Origin: an uncultured Azohydromonas sp.
GTDB taxonomy: Bacteria > Pseudomonadota > Gammaproteobacteria > Burkholderiales > Burkholderiaceae_C
Length of the DNA stretch: 64,000 nucleotides
Direction: 5' to 3'
Assembly (NCBI RefSeq): GCF_937926365.1
Contig: NZ_CALAOH010000021.1
Span: 45,781 to 109,780, forward strand
Every line of letters starts with the position of its first letter. Position 1 is the stretch's first letter. Of the stretch, positions 9,084-17,805 are shown in pieces. Below the pieces are notes generated by a model. It was given only the letters and a program-made list of their open reading frames with translations. It was not told the origin of the DNA and made no database searches. The position numbers and the translations under genes were made by a program.

Positions 9084-9800
9084 TCAGTTCTTGGGGTCGG
9101 GCTTGGCGATCCAGCAAAGCCGGTGCGTGCGCAGCCAGGGCAGCGCATCGAGCAGCCGGTGCAGCGCCGGGTGCACGCGCACGGCGGCGCGCGCCAGCGG
9201 CGGCGCCAGCGTGACGCGGCGTGCCGTCAGGCGCCCATGCGGGAACAGCGCGCGCACGCGCGCCAGCGGCACGCCGCGCACGTCGCGGTTGCCGGGGTTG
9301 TCGAAGGCGAAGTCGTACCAGAGCACCGCGCCGCCCGGGCGCAGCCAGCGCCACATGGCATCGGCCAGGCGCTGCTGGAAGGCGTCATCCAGCAGCGAGG
9401 AGAAGACGGTGCTCTGCAGCACCAGGTCCTGGCTGCCGGGGGCGACATCAGCCACCGCCGCGTCGCCCAGCAGCACCCGGGTGGCGGCGGGCAGCCGCTC
9501 GCGCGCCGCGGCCTGACGCTCGGCCAGCAGCTCGATGCCGGTGAGGTGCGCGGGGGCGAAGCCTAGCCGCAGCAGCTCCAGCAGGTTGTCGCCGTGGCCG
9601 CAGCCCACTTCGGTGAGGCGCAGCGCGGCCAGGTCGAAGCCCGCGTGCCCGCGTAGCAGCGCGCACAGCGCGCGCTCGCGCTGCTGTCGCGCCAGCAGCA
9701 CCTCCACGCGCAGCGGGTGGTAGCGGTCTGCCAGGCCGGCGCGGCGCGCGTAGCGCTCGCGCACGGCGGCGGGTTCGTCGTGGTCAGGGGTGGAACTCAT
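9084..9800 (-). CDS. SAM-dependent class I methyltransferase
   Basis: 238 residues. Motif I is [12 protein letters not shown] near residues 62-73, followed by GIELLAERQ (motif II) and GDAAVADV, then [13 protein letters not shown] and [11 protein letters not shown] (post-motif strand). This is a Rossmann-type methyltransferase. It lies inside the polysaccharide operon, 14 bases after the GT2 gene and 13 before the aminotransferase, so a role in O- or N-methylating a sugar or capping the glycan is the best guess. The substrate is not evident. Confidence 0.78.
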   Translation of the reverse strand: MSSTPDHDEPAAVRERYARRAGLADRYHPLRVEVLLARQQRERALCALLRGHAGFDLAALRLTEVGCGHGDNLLELLRLGFAPAHLTGIELLAERQAAARERLPAATRVLLGDAAVADVAPGSQDLVLQSTVFSSLLDDAFQQRLADAMWRWLRPGGAVLWYDFAFDNPGNRDVRGVPLARVRALFPHGRLTARRVTLAPPLARAAVRVHPALHRLLDALPWLRTHRLCWIAKPDPKN

Positions 9801-9813
9801 GGCCGGCTTGGAT

Positions 9814-10842
9814 TCACCGCGTCAGCCGGCTGAACCGCTCGCGCCCGCGCCCGTGGCGCAGCACGTCCCACCAGCCCAGCAGCGTGCCGATGCCGTAGCC
9901 CACGTGGTGCGCCGCGATCACCACCGGCAGCCGCGGCAGCAGCGCCCAGTGCCCGTCGGCCGCCACCAGCAGCGACAGCGCGCCCAGCGCCGCGCCATAG
10001 GCCGTGAACCAGGCCAGCGGCAGCGCCCAGGGCGCGCCCAGCAGCGCGGCCAGCGTCAGCAGCAGCTGCCCGCCCACGAACACGCCCGGCACCAGCTGGC
10101 GCAGCGCCGCGGGCTGGCCGTGCTTCTTCATCACGAAGGGCTTCCAGTAGCCGTACTGCAGCCACTGCCGGAACAGCGCCCGCACCGAGCCGCGCGGCCG
10201 GTACACCGAGCGGATGCGCGCGCTCTGCCACACCCGCCCGCCGCCCAGCGTGATGCGCAGGTTGTGCTCGTCGTCCTGGTTGCGCACCAGCCCTTCGTCG
10301 AAGCCGCCGAAGCGCTCGAAGGCCTCGCGCCGCCACGCGCCCAGGTACACGGTGTCGGCCTCGCCCTCGTAGTCGAGCTGGCGCGAGCGCGCCCCGCCCG
10401 CCACCCATCGCGACTGGAAGGCCGCCGCGATGGCGCGCTGCCAGGGCTCGATGCCTTCAGCCTTCCACGGCCCGCCCACCACCGCCGCGCCGCTGCGCTG
10501 CAGCGCCTCCACGCACTGGGCGACGTAGTCGTCGGCATAGGTGGTGTGCACGTCCATGCGCACGACCACCTCGCCCCGCGCCGCCTCCAGCGCCCGGTTC
10601 AGGCCGCAGGAGACGATGCGCCCGGGGTTGTCGAGCATGCGGATGCGCGCGTCCGCCGCCGCCAGCCTCAGTAGCTCCTCGCGCGTGCCGTCGTCGCTGT
10701 TGCCGTCGGCGATGAGCAGCTCCAGCGCCCAGCCCGGCGCCAGCCGCTGCGCCTGCACCGAGGCACAGAAGGCGCCGATGTACGCCCGCTCGTTGCGGCA
10801 GGGCACGATCACGCTGACCAGCCGCGGCGTGGCCCCGTTCAT
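9814..10842 (-). CDS. Family 2 glycosyltransferase, ExoA-like
   Basis: 342 residues. The GT2 domain spans about residues 5-230: VSVIVPCRNERAYI, LLIADGNSDDGT, VVRMDVHTTYADDYV (the metal-binding D-x-H form typical of ExoA), and RNQDDEHNLRI near residue 205 as the catalytic ED-like site. Two or three hydrophobic helices follow in the last 90 residues and anchor it to the membrane. ExoA adds an early sugar in succinoglycan synthesis; the donor here is unknown. It overlaps the upstream GT4 gene by an ATGA. Confidence 0.85.
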   Translation of the reverse strand: MNGATPRLVSVIVPCRNERAYIGAFCASVQAQRLAPGWALELLIADGNSDDGTREELLRLAAADARIRMLDNPGRIVSCGLNRALEAARGEVVVRMDVHTTYADDYVAQCVEALQRSGAAVVGGPWKAEGIEPWQRAIAAAFQSRWVAGGARSRQLDYEGEADTVYLGAWRREAFERFGGFDEGLVRNQDDEHNLRITLGGGRVWQSARIRSVYRPRGSVRALFRQWLQYGYWKPFVMKKHGQPAALRQLVPGVFVGGQLLLTLAALLGAPWALPLAWFTAYGAALGALSLLVAADGHWALLPRLPVVIAAHHVGYGIGTLLGWWDVLRHGRGRERFSRLTR

Positions 10843-11975
10843 GCGACTTCCCCGGCCGCGCGGCCCGTGAGCTGCAGGTACAGCGCGTGCATGCGGTCCA
10901 TGTGCTGCTTGCGCGCGGCGCGCTCCAGCACGATCCCGCGGTTGCGCCGGCCCATGGCCTCCAGCGCCTCGCGCGGCAGCGCCTGCAGCGCCTGCAGCGC
11001 ATCGGCCAACGCCCGGGCGTCGCCCGCGGGCACCAGGCGCCCGCCGCGGTCGTCGATCCACTGCCGGTTGGCGGGCAGGTCCGAGGCCGCCAGCGCCAGG
11101 CCGCAGGCCATGGACTCCAGCACCGACACCGAGGTCGCGTCACTCTCGGGCACGCTCACCGAGACGTGGCAGCGCTGCATCCAGCCGCGCATGCCGGCGT
11201 CGTCCTGGCGGCCGACGAAGCGCACCGCGTCCTGCAACCCCAGCGCGCGCACCTGCTCGCGCAGCGCCGGCTCCAGCGAGCCGCCGCCCAGCAGCGCCAA
11301 GCTCACCGGCCGCGGCGTACCGCGCTGCCGCAGCAGCGCCAGCGCCTGCAGGATCACGTCGATGCGGTAGTTGGGCTCCCAGGAGCGCAGGCTCAGCAGC
11401 TCGAAGGCGGCGTCCTCGCGCACGCCCGGCGCGGGCGGCTCGAAGCGCTCGGTGTCCACGCCCCACAGCAGCTCCTCGCGCGGGGCCGTGGCGCCGTAGC
11501 CGTCCATGGCCTCGATCAGGTCGCGCGAGTCGCCGGTGAGCAGATCGGCGCGGCGCAGCGTCCAGCCGGTGATGGCGTGCATCAGGCGGCTGCGCCGCGG
11601 CGTCACCAATAAATCCGTGCCCCAGGCGGTGAGCACCACCGGGCGGCACCCGCTGGCCGCGGCCCACAGGCCGTTGGAGCTGACGTAGTGGCCATGCACC
11701 AGGTCCGGCGCGATGCGCGCGGCCCAGCGCCGCACCTCGGGCAGCGCCAGGAACCATCCCGCGCCGTCGCTGCCGGGGCGGATGGCGTGCACGCCGGCGG
11801 CCCCCGGCACCGCCGCCGGGCGCCGCGTCAGCACGTGGCACTCCACGCCGCGGCGGTGCATCTCCCACACCCAGCGCTGCAGGTGCACGCTGTCGGCGTC
11901 GCCGGTGAAGAGGATGCGCAGCGGGCGCCGCGCCGCGGCCGTGCCGGCCGAGGCCGGCCGGATCAACGCGCTCAT
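10839..11975 (-). CDS. Family 4 glycosyltransferase
   Basis: 378 residues, GT-B fold. LRILFTGDADSVHLQRW opens the N-terminal domain, LVHGHYVSSNGLWAA and TAWGTDLLV follow, and the C-terminal donor domain has LALLGGGSLEP, VRFVGR and the E-x7-E region PESDATSVSVLESMACG. Retaining GT4 enzymes use NDP-sugars. The ATG at 11975 overlaps the stop of the acyltransferase gene by four bases, which fixes the start; the longer frame beyond it is the antisense of that gene. It is translationally linked on both sides, so it is an integral member of the operon. Confidence 0.88.
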   Translation of the reverse strand: MSALIRPASAGTAAARRPLRILFTGDADSVHLQRWVWEMHRRGVECHVLTRRPAAVPGAAGVHAIRPGSDGAGWFLALPEVRRWAARIAPDLVHGHYVSSNGLWAAASGCRPVVLTAWGTDLLVTPRRSRLMHAITGWTLRRADLLTGDSRDLIEAMDGYGATAPREELLWGVDTERFEPPAPGVREDAAFELLSLRSWEPNYRIDVILQALALLRQRGTPRPVSLALLGGGSLEPALREQVRALGLQDAVRFVGRQDDAGMRGWMQRCHVSVSVPESDATSVSVLESMACGLALAASDLPANRQWIDDRGGRLVPAGDARALADALQALQALPREALEAMGRRNRGIVLERAARKQHMDRMHALYLQLTGRAAGEVA

Positions 11976-12547
11976 GGCAGCTCTCCGGCCCAGGCGCGGT
12001 AGTGCTCGCGCATTTCCGGGTGCAGCTTCAGCAGCGTGCGGTCCACGTCGCGCACGTCGCCCACCACGCGCGCGGGCTGGCCCTGCACCACGGCGAAGTC
12101 CGGCACCGTGCCCGAGACGTAGCTGTAGGCCGTGACCAGCACGCCGCGGCCGAGCTTGGTGCCCGGGGCGATGACGGCATGCGGGCCGATGAAGCAGTAC
12201 GGGCCGATCTCGGTGGAGGCCTGCCGGTAGCCCGGCGGGCGCGGATGGCCGTAGTAGCCGCGCCCACACACGCGCAGCGCGTGGTGCGAGCTGTGCGTGA
12301 GGATGGAAACGTGGTTGGTGATCTGGCAGCCCTCGCCGATGGTCAGGCCACCCGAGGCGTCCAGGAAGTTGAAGTGGCCGATGAAGACGTGGTCGCCGAT
12401 GTGCAGCGTGTCGCGGTATTCCACATGCGCATGCGTGCTCACGCGCGTGTGCCGCAGCAGCCGGCCGTCGGGGGTGCGCCAGCCGTACACCATGCGCGGC
12501 GCCAGCACGCAACTCAGCAACGACAGCAGGGCTCTCTTGATCGACAC
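11972..12547 (-). CDS. Left-handed beta-helix (hexapeptide repeat) acyltransferase
   Basis: 191 residues starting at a GTG. Isoleucine-patch hexapeptides run through the protein (DTLHIGDHVFIGHF, LTIGEGCQITNHV, EIGPYCFIGPHAVIAPGTKLG), with a His-rich loop (ILTHSSHHA) that holds the likely catalytic histidine of the xenobiotic/galactoside acetyltransferase group. Such enzymes trimerise and use acetyl-CoA (or another acyl-CoA) to O- or N-acylate sugars. Its place first after the flippase gene in the minus-strand operon suggests decoration of the glycan or N-acetylation of the amino sugar made by the nearby aminotransferase. Confidence 0.82.
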   Translation of the reverse strand: MSIKRALLSLLSCVLAPRMVYGWRTPDGRLLRHTRVSTHAHVEYRDTLHIGDHVFIGHFNFLDASGGLTIGEGCQITNHVSILTHSSHHALRVCGRGYYGHPRPPGYRQASTEIGPYCFIGPHAVIAPGTKLGRGVLVTAYSYVSGTVPDFAVVQGQPARVVGDVRDVDRTLLKLHPEMREHYRAWAGELP

Positions 12548-12581
12548 GGCGGGCGGCTTCAGTTGAAAAAGGCAAAGACTT

Positions 12582-13829
12582 CTATTGTCGCGGCTGCGCC
12601 AGGGGTGCCTGCCCGGCGCCGGAGCGCGCGGCGCGCCGGAACAGCCACAAGGCCAGGCCGATGGCGCCCACGTAGGCCGCGCTGGTGCTGGCCGCCGCGC
12701 CCAGCGCGCCCCAGCGCGGCACTGCCAGCAGGCAGCCCAGGGTGTTCAGGGTCAGCGACAGCGTGGCGATCAGGCCCGACAGGTGGGGCCGTCCCAGGTG
12801 GTTGGTGAAGAAGGCCGAGAGGCTGGAAGCGGCGGCGTAGGCCGCGATGCCCGGCAGCAGCGCCGCCAGCGGCATCAGGCTGCCGGCGTAGGCCTCGCCC
12901 AGCACGCGCGGCAGCGCCAGCGCCGCCGCGCCCCACAGCAGCGGCGCCGCCACCGCCGCCAGAGCCACGTTGAGCCGCGCCGCCTGCAGCGCGGTGCGCG
13001 CGGCGGCATCGGTGTCGGGCTGGCCGATGCGGTGGTAGGCCGAGATGGTCAGCGCCGAGGACAGCAGCCACAGCAGCTCCGCCACCTGCACCGCCACGGA
13101 ATAGACGCCCGCGGCGGCCAGCCCGTCGTGGCGCTCGACCAGGAACAGCGTGACGCGGTAGTTCAGCAGGCTCACGACGTTGGTGATGCCGATCTCGGCT
13201 ACGAAGCGCGCGTCGCGCTTCAGCCCGCCCCAGGTGTGCGCCGCGCCGGACGGCGCAGCGCGCAGCGCCGTCGCGGCCGTCCCCACGCCCACCAGTGCCT
13301 TGGCCGCCACCCAGGCCACGAGCACGGGGCCGAGCAGATCAGAGCCCTGTCCGGGCAGGAGCAGCAGCGCGCCCAGCACCAGCGCCGGTGCCGCGACCTG
13401 CGGCAGGTTCAGCGGCGCCATGCGGCCCTGTCCCAGCCACAGCCCGGTGGCGGTGGGCACCAGCAGCAGCAGCGGCGCCGCCAGCGCCATCAGGCCCAGG
13501 CGGTCGTAGGGCGGGCGCTGGACGGTCGCGGCCAGCGCCAGCAGCACCAGCGAGGCGACGGCCCCGAAGGCCACCGACACCGCCAGCCAGCGCCGCAGCC
13601 CGGGCCCGGGGGCTTCCTGGTGATGGGAAATGCGCCGCGCCAGCGCCAGGCCGAAGCCGGAGCCCAGGGTCAGCAGCACCGACTCCACGGCCATGAACAG
13701 CGCGAAGGCGCCCTGCACTTCCGGTCCCAGCCGCGCCACGTGGACCATGAGCCCCAGGCCCAGGGCCACGGTGGCGACGCGCGCGAGCAGGTTCAGGCTG
13801 GCACCACGGGCCAGGCCGGCGAGGGACAT
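12582..13829 (-). CDS. Second oligosaccharide flippase/polysaccharide biosynthesis membrane protein
   Basis: 415 residues, about twelve hydrophobic helices. The N-terminus (ASLNLLARVATVALGLGL, then HVARLGPEVQGAFALFMAVES) matches the opening of MOP-superfamily flippases. It is clearly different in sequence from the flippase at 3218-4585, so the locus holds two, which may serve different glycans. It is the first gene of the minus-strand operon; no convincing promoter could be picked in the ~70 bases between it and the Uma2 gene. Confidence 0.8.
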   Translation of the reverse strand: MSLAGLARGASLNLLARVATVALGLGLMVHVARLGPEVQGAFALFMAVESVLLTLGSGFGLALARRISHHQEAPGPGLRRWLAVSVAFGAVASLVLLALAATVQRPPYDRLGLMALAAPLLLLVPTATGLWLGQGRMAPLNLPQVAAPALVLGALLLLPGQGSDLLGPVLVAWVAAKALVGVGTAATALRAAPSGAAHTWGGLKRDARFVAEIGITNVVSLLNYRVTLFLVERHDGLAAAGVYSVAVQVAELLWLLSSALTISAYHRIGQPDTDAAARTALQAARLNVALAAVAAPLLWGAAALALPRVLGEAYAGSLMPLAALLPGIAAYAAASSLSAFFTNHLGRPHLSGLIATLSLTLNTLGCLLAVPRWGALGAAASTSAAYVGAIGLALWLFRRAARSGAGQAPLAQPRQ

Positions 13830-13898
13830 GGGAGTTCAGGGGGACGGCAGCGGGGGGCTGCATTGTCGCCGCGTGGGGAAACGCGGCCTGAACGCAGA

Positions 13899-14456
13899 TC
13901 AGGCGGTGTCCAGTCCCTGGAAGACCTCGGTGAGCGTCACGTCGCAGCCGATGCTCGGCAGCGCCATGGCCGTGTCCGCGCTCATGTCGTGGAAGGTCCA
14001 TCCGCCATCGGCCGTGCGCCGGAAGGACTCCACGCGGCGCGTGTCGGGATCGATCAGCACGTATTCGCGCAATGCGGCAAGGCGGCGGTAGAGGGCGAAT
14101 TTCTGGCTGCGGTCGTAGGCCTGGGTGCTGGGCGACAGGACCTCGATCACCAGCGTGGGCGCGCGGAAGATCGTGTCCGTGGCGAGATCGGCCTTGTCGC
14201 AGGTGACGAACACGTCGGGGTACAGGATGGTGTCGTCGGCCACCTGAACCTTCATGGACTCGCTGAAGACTTGGCAAGGCGTGCCGTCGAGCTGATTTCC
14301 CAAGTGGCGCACCAGGTTGGCAACGACGCGGCCATGGCTTCGCCGCCCGCCCACCATCGCGAACACCTCGCCGCGATGGAACTCGTGCCGATCGGGCTGG
14401 GCGTTCTCCCACTCCAGGAACTCGCTGAGCGTCAACTTGTGCTGCGGAACAGCCAT
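13899..14456 (-). CDS. Uma2 family (DUF820) endonuclease-like protein
   Basis: 185 residues from the ATG at 14456. PD-(D/E)XK-type features are visible: ENAQPDRHEFHRGEVFAM with the conserved glutamate, then LYPDVFVTCDK (the P-D motif), LVIEVLSPSTQAYDRSQKF (the E-x-L-S-P-S/T signature with downstream Lys). Uma2 proteins are common in multiple copies in cyanobacteria and betaproteobacteria; their biological role is not settled. It stands alone between the polysaccharide locus and lysS. The upstream extension of its frame is the antisense of lysS. Confidence 0.85.
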   Translation of the reverse strand: MAVPQHKLTLSEFLEWENAQPDRHEFHRGEVFAMVGGRRSHGRVVANLVRHLGNQLDGTPCQVFSESMKVQVADDTILYPDVFVTCDKADLATDTIFRAPTLVIEVLSPSTQAYDRSQKFALYRRLAALREYVLIDPDTRRVESFRRTADGGWTFHDMSADTAMALPSIGCDVTLTEVFQGLDTA

Positions 14457-14557
14457 GTGCGTACTCCGTAGGTGGATCGTGAACGCATCCAGATATGGAG
14501 ATTGTGGTTGAAGGCTGCCCGCCATCCCGCCCCCAGGCCCGCCCACCCTGCCCTGCC

Positions 14558-14563
14558 TACAAT
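14558..14563 (+). promoter_or_regulatory. Possible -10 element for lysS
   Basis: TACAAT, five of six consensus bases, lies 36 bases before the lysS ATG. No good -35 hexamer is present at 16-18 bases upstream, so the promoter is weak or relies on other contacts. It is the only plausible promoter signal in the gap. Confidence 0.3.
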
Positions 14564-14598
14564 TCGCCCTTTTGCCCGCCGCAGCGCCCCTGTCAGCC

Positions 14599-16152
14599 AT
14601 GAGCAGCCACGAACTTCCCCAGACCGACGACAACAAGCTCATCGCCGAGCGGCGCGAGAAACTGGCGGCGATCCGCGGCCGCGGCGGCGTGGCCTTCCCC
14701 AACGACTTCAAGCCCACGCACGACGCCGCCGACCTGCAGCAGCGCTTCGGCCAGTTGCCCAACGAGGAGCTGGAGCCCCAGGCCATCGCCGTGGCCGTGG
14801 CCGGGCGCCTGATGCTCAAGCGCGTCATGGGCAAGGCCAGCTTCGGCACCCTGCAGGACGCCTCCTTCGGCCCCACCCACGGGCGCATCCAGCTCTACGT
14901 CTCCAAGGCCGACGTGGGCGACGAGGCCTACGACGCCTTCAAGCACAACGACCTGGGCGACATCCTCGGCGCCAAGGGCACGCTGTTCCGCACCCGCTCG
15001 GGCGAACTGTCCATCAAGGTCACCGAGCTGCGGCTGCTGACCAAGAGCCTGCGCCCGTTGCCGGACAAGTTCCACGGCATGCAGGACCAGGAGCAGAAGT
15101 ACCGCCAGCGCTACGTGGACCTGATCACCGACGAGGCCGCCCGCGCGCGCTTCGTGGCCCGCAGCAAGGCGGTGAGTTCCATCCGCAACTACATGGTGGA
15201 ACACGGCTTCCTGGAGGTGGAGACGCCCATGCTCCATCCCATCCCCGGCGGCGCCAACGCCAAGCCCTTCGTGACGCACCACAACGCGCTGGACCAGGAA
15301 ATGTTCCTGCGCATCGCGCCGGAGCTGTACCTGAAGCGGCTGCTGGTGGGCGGGTTCGAGCGGGTGTTCGAGATCAACCGGAACTTCCGCAACGAAGGCA
15401 TCTCGGTTCGGCACAACCCCGAGTTCACGATGATGGAGTTCTACGCCGCGTACTGGAACTACCACGACGTGATGGGCTACACCGAGCAGGTCATCCGCCA
15501 CGCCGCGCGCCAGGCCACCGGCAGCGCCAAGGTGACGTACCAAGGCCGCGAGGTGGACCTGGAGCAGCCCTTCCAGCGCCTGTCCATCCGTGACGCCATC
15601 GTCAAGTACGTGCCCGAGATCGGCGCCGAGCGCATCGACGACGAAGGCGCGCTGCGCGCGCAGCTCAAGCACGGCGGCCACGAGGCCCCGGCGCACTGGA
15701 ACCTGGCGCAGCTGCAGTTCGGCGTGTTCGAGGAGTACGTCGAGCACCACCTGTGGGCGCCGACCTTCATCGTGGACCACCCGGTGGAAGTGAGCCCGCT
15801 GGCGCGCGCCGCCGACACCGACCCCACGCGCACCGAGCGCTTCGAGCTCTACATCACCGGCCGCGAGATCGCCAACGGCTTCTCCGAGCTCAACGACGCC
15901 GAGGACCAGGCCGAGCGCTTCCTGTCGCAGGTGAAGAACAAGGACGCCGGCGACGAGGAGGCGATGTACTACGACGCCGACTTCATCCGCGCGCTGGAGT
16001 ACGGCATGCCGCCCGCGGGCGGCTGCGGCATCGGCATCGACCGCCTGGTGATGCTCATCACCGACAGCGCCAGCATCCGCGACGTGATCCTGTTCCCCGC
16101 CCTGCGCCGCGAGAGCCCCGCCGGGCACGGCAACGGCCACGGCGAGGAATAA
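14599..16152 (+). CDS. lysS: Lysyl-tRNA synthetase (class II)
   Basis: 517 residues. An N-terminal OB-fold anticodon-binding domain (residues ~60-165) is followed by the class II catalytic core: EVETPML (motif 1), FRNEGIS near residue 261 (motif 2), and [11 protein letters not shown] near residue 475 (motif 3). It charges tRNA-Lys in the cytoplasm. The ATG at 14599 is preferred to an upstream GTG-type start because [19 protein letters not shown] resembles the usual family N-terminus. Length is normal. It is apparently a single-gene unit ending in a strong terminator. Confidence 0.97.
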   Translation: MSSHELPQTDDNKLIAERREKLAAIRGRGGVAFPNDFKPTHDAADLQQRFGQLPNEELEPQAIAVAVAGRLMLKRVMGKASFGTLQDASFGPTHGRIQLYVSKADVGDEAYDAFKHNDLGDILGAKGTLFRTRSGELSIKVTELRLLTKSLRPLPDKFHGMQDQEQKYRQRYVDLITDEAARARFVARSKAVSSIRNYMVEHGFLEVETPMLHPIPGGANAKPFVTHHNALDQEMFLRIAPELYLKRLLVGGFERVFEINRNFRNEGISVRHNPEFTMMEFYAAYWNYHDVMGYTEQVIRHAARQATGSAKVTYQGREVDLEQPFQRLSIRDAIVKYVPEIGAERIDDEGALRAQLKHGGHEAPAHWNLAQLQFGVFEEYVEHHLWAPTFIVDHPVEVSPLARAADTDPTRTERFELYITGREIANGFSELNDAEDQAERFLSQVKNKDAGDEEAMYYDADFIRALEYGMPPAGGCGIGIDRLVMLITDSASIRDVILFPALRRESPAGHGNGHGEE

Positions 16153-16191
16153 GGCCCGCGGCCGGGCAGCGCCCGGCCTTCGCTCTCCACC

Positions 16192-16228
16192 AAGGCGCCG
16201 GCCCGGGATGAACCCGGGCCGGCGCCTT
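16192..16228 (+). terminator. Strong hairpin terminator after lysS
   Basis: A perfect 16-base-pair GC-rich stem (16192-16207 with 16213-16228) with a five-base loop, 40 bases after the lysS stop. Only a short T-run (CTTTG) follows, so termination may depend mainly on stem strength. Confidence 0.75.
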
Positions 16229-16319
16229 GCTTTGATCCAGATGAATCCCCGAAGCTGGCGCGCGCCTACGCTGCGTGGCGCATTGCACGGACAGAGCAGT
16301 TTTCTGTGACGGAGGCCGG

Positions 16320-16871
16320 ATGGATCAACAGCTGGAGTCGCTGCCCGAGATCGAAGCCGCCTGCTGGGCGGAGCTGGCGCGCGCCAGCACCGATCGGTCT
16401 CACCCCTGGCACACCATGTCGCTGGCCACCACCGACGGGCGCGAGGCGCATGCGCGCAGCGTGATCCTGCGCGAGGTGGACGCCGAGGCGCACGAGCTGC
16501 TTTTCTTCACCGACTCGCGCAGCACCAAGGTGCAGCACATCGCGCAGTTCCCGCGCGGCACGCTGCTGGTGTGGTCGCCGCAGCTGAGCTGGCAACTGCG
16601 GCTGCGAGTGATGCTGGAAGTCGAGACCGAGGGCCTGGCGGTGTCCTCGCGCTGGGCGCAGCTGAAGCTCACGCCGGCGGCGCAGGACTACCTCTCGCCC
16701 CTGCCCCCGGGCCAGCCGCTGACACAGGCCGCCACGCCCGAGCGCTCCTCGCGCGACTATTTCGCGCTGGTGCACGCGCAGGTGCGGAGCATGGACTGGC
16801 TGGAGCTGCTGCCGCAGGGGCAGCGACGGGCGTGCTTCGACCGCAACGGGGGGAAGTGGGTGCAGCCGTAA
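16320..16871 (+). CDS. Pyridoxamine 5'-phosphate oxidase family flavin protein
   Basis: 183 residues with a GGAGG ribosome-binding site just before the ATG. The split-barrel fold is indicated by HPWHTMSLATTDGREAHARSVILR (FMN-binding start), LLFFTDSRSTKVQHI and WLELLPQGQRRACFDR at the C-terminus, a segment resembling the PdxH end (LxLxxxxHxRxxF). The family includes true pyridoxamine phosphate oxidases and many general-stress FMN proteins; the N-terminal region resembles the Alr4036-type group rather than PdxH. It likely binds FMN or F420-like cofactors. The substrate is unknown. Confidence 0.75.
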   Translation: MDQQLESLPEIEAACWAELARASTDRSHPWHTMSLATTDGREAHARSVILREVDAEAHELLFFTDSRSTKVQHIAQFPRGTLLVWSPQLSWQLRLRVMLEVETEGLAVSSRWAQLKLTPAAQDYLSPLPPGQPLTQAATPERSSRDYFALVHAQVRSMDWLELLPQGQRRACFDRNGGKWVQP

Positions 16872-16882
16872 CCGGTGGACTT

Positions 16883-16914
16883 CAGGCGGCCGGGCCCACC
16901 GGCACGGCCGCCTG
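16883..16914. terminator. Hairpin between convergent genes
   Basis: Nine-base arms (16883-16891 and 16906-16914) flank a 14-base loop, between the convergent flavin-protein and enoyl-CoA hydratase genes. No T-run on either side; a weak bidirectional terminator at best. Confidence 0.35.
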
Positions 16915-16919
16915 GAACA

Positions 16920-17714
16920 TCAACGGTGCTTGAAGCTCGGCTTGCGCTTGGCCAGGAAGGCGTCCATGCCCTCCTTCTGGTCCTCGGTGGCGAACATGGA
17001 GTGGAACAGCCCGCGCTCGTAGGCGATGCCTTCGGTCAGCGTGGTTTCGTAGGCGCGGTTGACGCAGTCCTTGGCCATGATCACCGAGGGCAGGCCGAAG
17101 CTGCAGATCACGGCCGCCGCGGCCAGCGCCTCCTCCAGCAGCTTGTCCGCCGGCACCACGCGCGACACCAGCCCGGCGCGCTCGGCCTCCTGCGCGTCCA
17201 TCATGCGGCCGGTCAGGATCAGGTCCATCGCCTTGCTCTTGCCGATGGCGCGCGGCAGCCGCTGCGTGCCGCCGGCGCCGGGCATGATGCCGATCTTGAT
17301 CTCGGGCTGGCCGAACTTGGCCGTGTCGGCGGCGATGATGAAGTCGCACATCATCGCCAGCTCGCAGCCCCCGCCCAGCGCGAAGCCGCCCACCGCGGCG
17401 ATGACGGGCTTGCGCACCTTGCGGATCGTCTCCCAGTTGCGCGTGATGAACTGGGTCTTGAAGACGTCCATGAACTCGCGCTTGGCCATGGCGGCGATGT
17501 CGGCGCCGGCGGCGAAGGCGCGCTCGCTGCCCGTGAGGATGATGCAGCCCACGGCGTCATCGGCGTCGAAGGCCAGTAGCGCCTCGCCCAGCTCGTCCAT
17601 CAGCGGATCGTTGAGCGCGTTGAGCGCCTTGGGCCGGTGCAGCGTGATCACCGCGGTCTTGAGCGTGCCGTCCTCGCCGCCGTGCAGCGCCGTCATCAGG
17701 TTCTGGAATTCCAT
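16920..17714 (-). CDS. Enoyl-CoA hydratase
   Basis: 264 residues, normal crotonase length. The oxyanion-hole segment [10 protein letters not shown] (residues ~67-76) and the two catalytic glutamates, in [11 protein letters not shown] (~112) and in [19 protein letters not shown] (~132), are all present, which supports a true hydratase rather than another crotonase. It hydrates trans-2-enoyl-CoA in fatty-acid or phenylacetate-type degradation. It stands alone on the minus strand, after a 91-base gap from the DUF3108 gene upstream. Confidence 0.92.
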   Translation of the reverse strand: MEFQNLMTALHGGEDGTLKTAVITLHRPKALNALNDPLMDELGEALLAFDADDAVGCIILTGSERAFAAGADIAAMAKREFMDVFKTQFITRNWETIRKVRKPVIAAVGGFALGGGCELAMMCDFIIAADTAKFGQPEIKIGIMPGAGGTQRLPRAIGKSKAMDLILTGRMMDAQEAERAGLVSRVVPADKLLEEALAAAAVICSFGLPSVIMAKDCVNRAYETTLTEGIAYERGLFHSMFATEDQKEGMDAFLAKRKPSFKHR

Positions 17715-17805
17715 CGGTCGTTCTCTCTTCTTCCGGAGTTCAGGGCGGCGCTGACTATACGGGGCGGATCCCCGGGTGCGGGGATTGCGGGATGCCCGCG
17801 AGGCT

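Noticed and set aside
10839..12575. A 578-codon version of the GT4 gene
   Set aside because: The first 200 codons are the acyltransferase gene in another frame; the GT4 start at 11975 overlaps that gene's stop and begins the conserved fold.
13899..14888. A 329-codon version of the Uma2 gene
   Set aside because: The upstream 144 codons lie antisense to the start of lysS and across its promoter region; the ATG at 14456 gives the normal family length.
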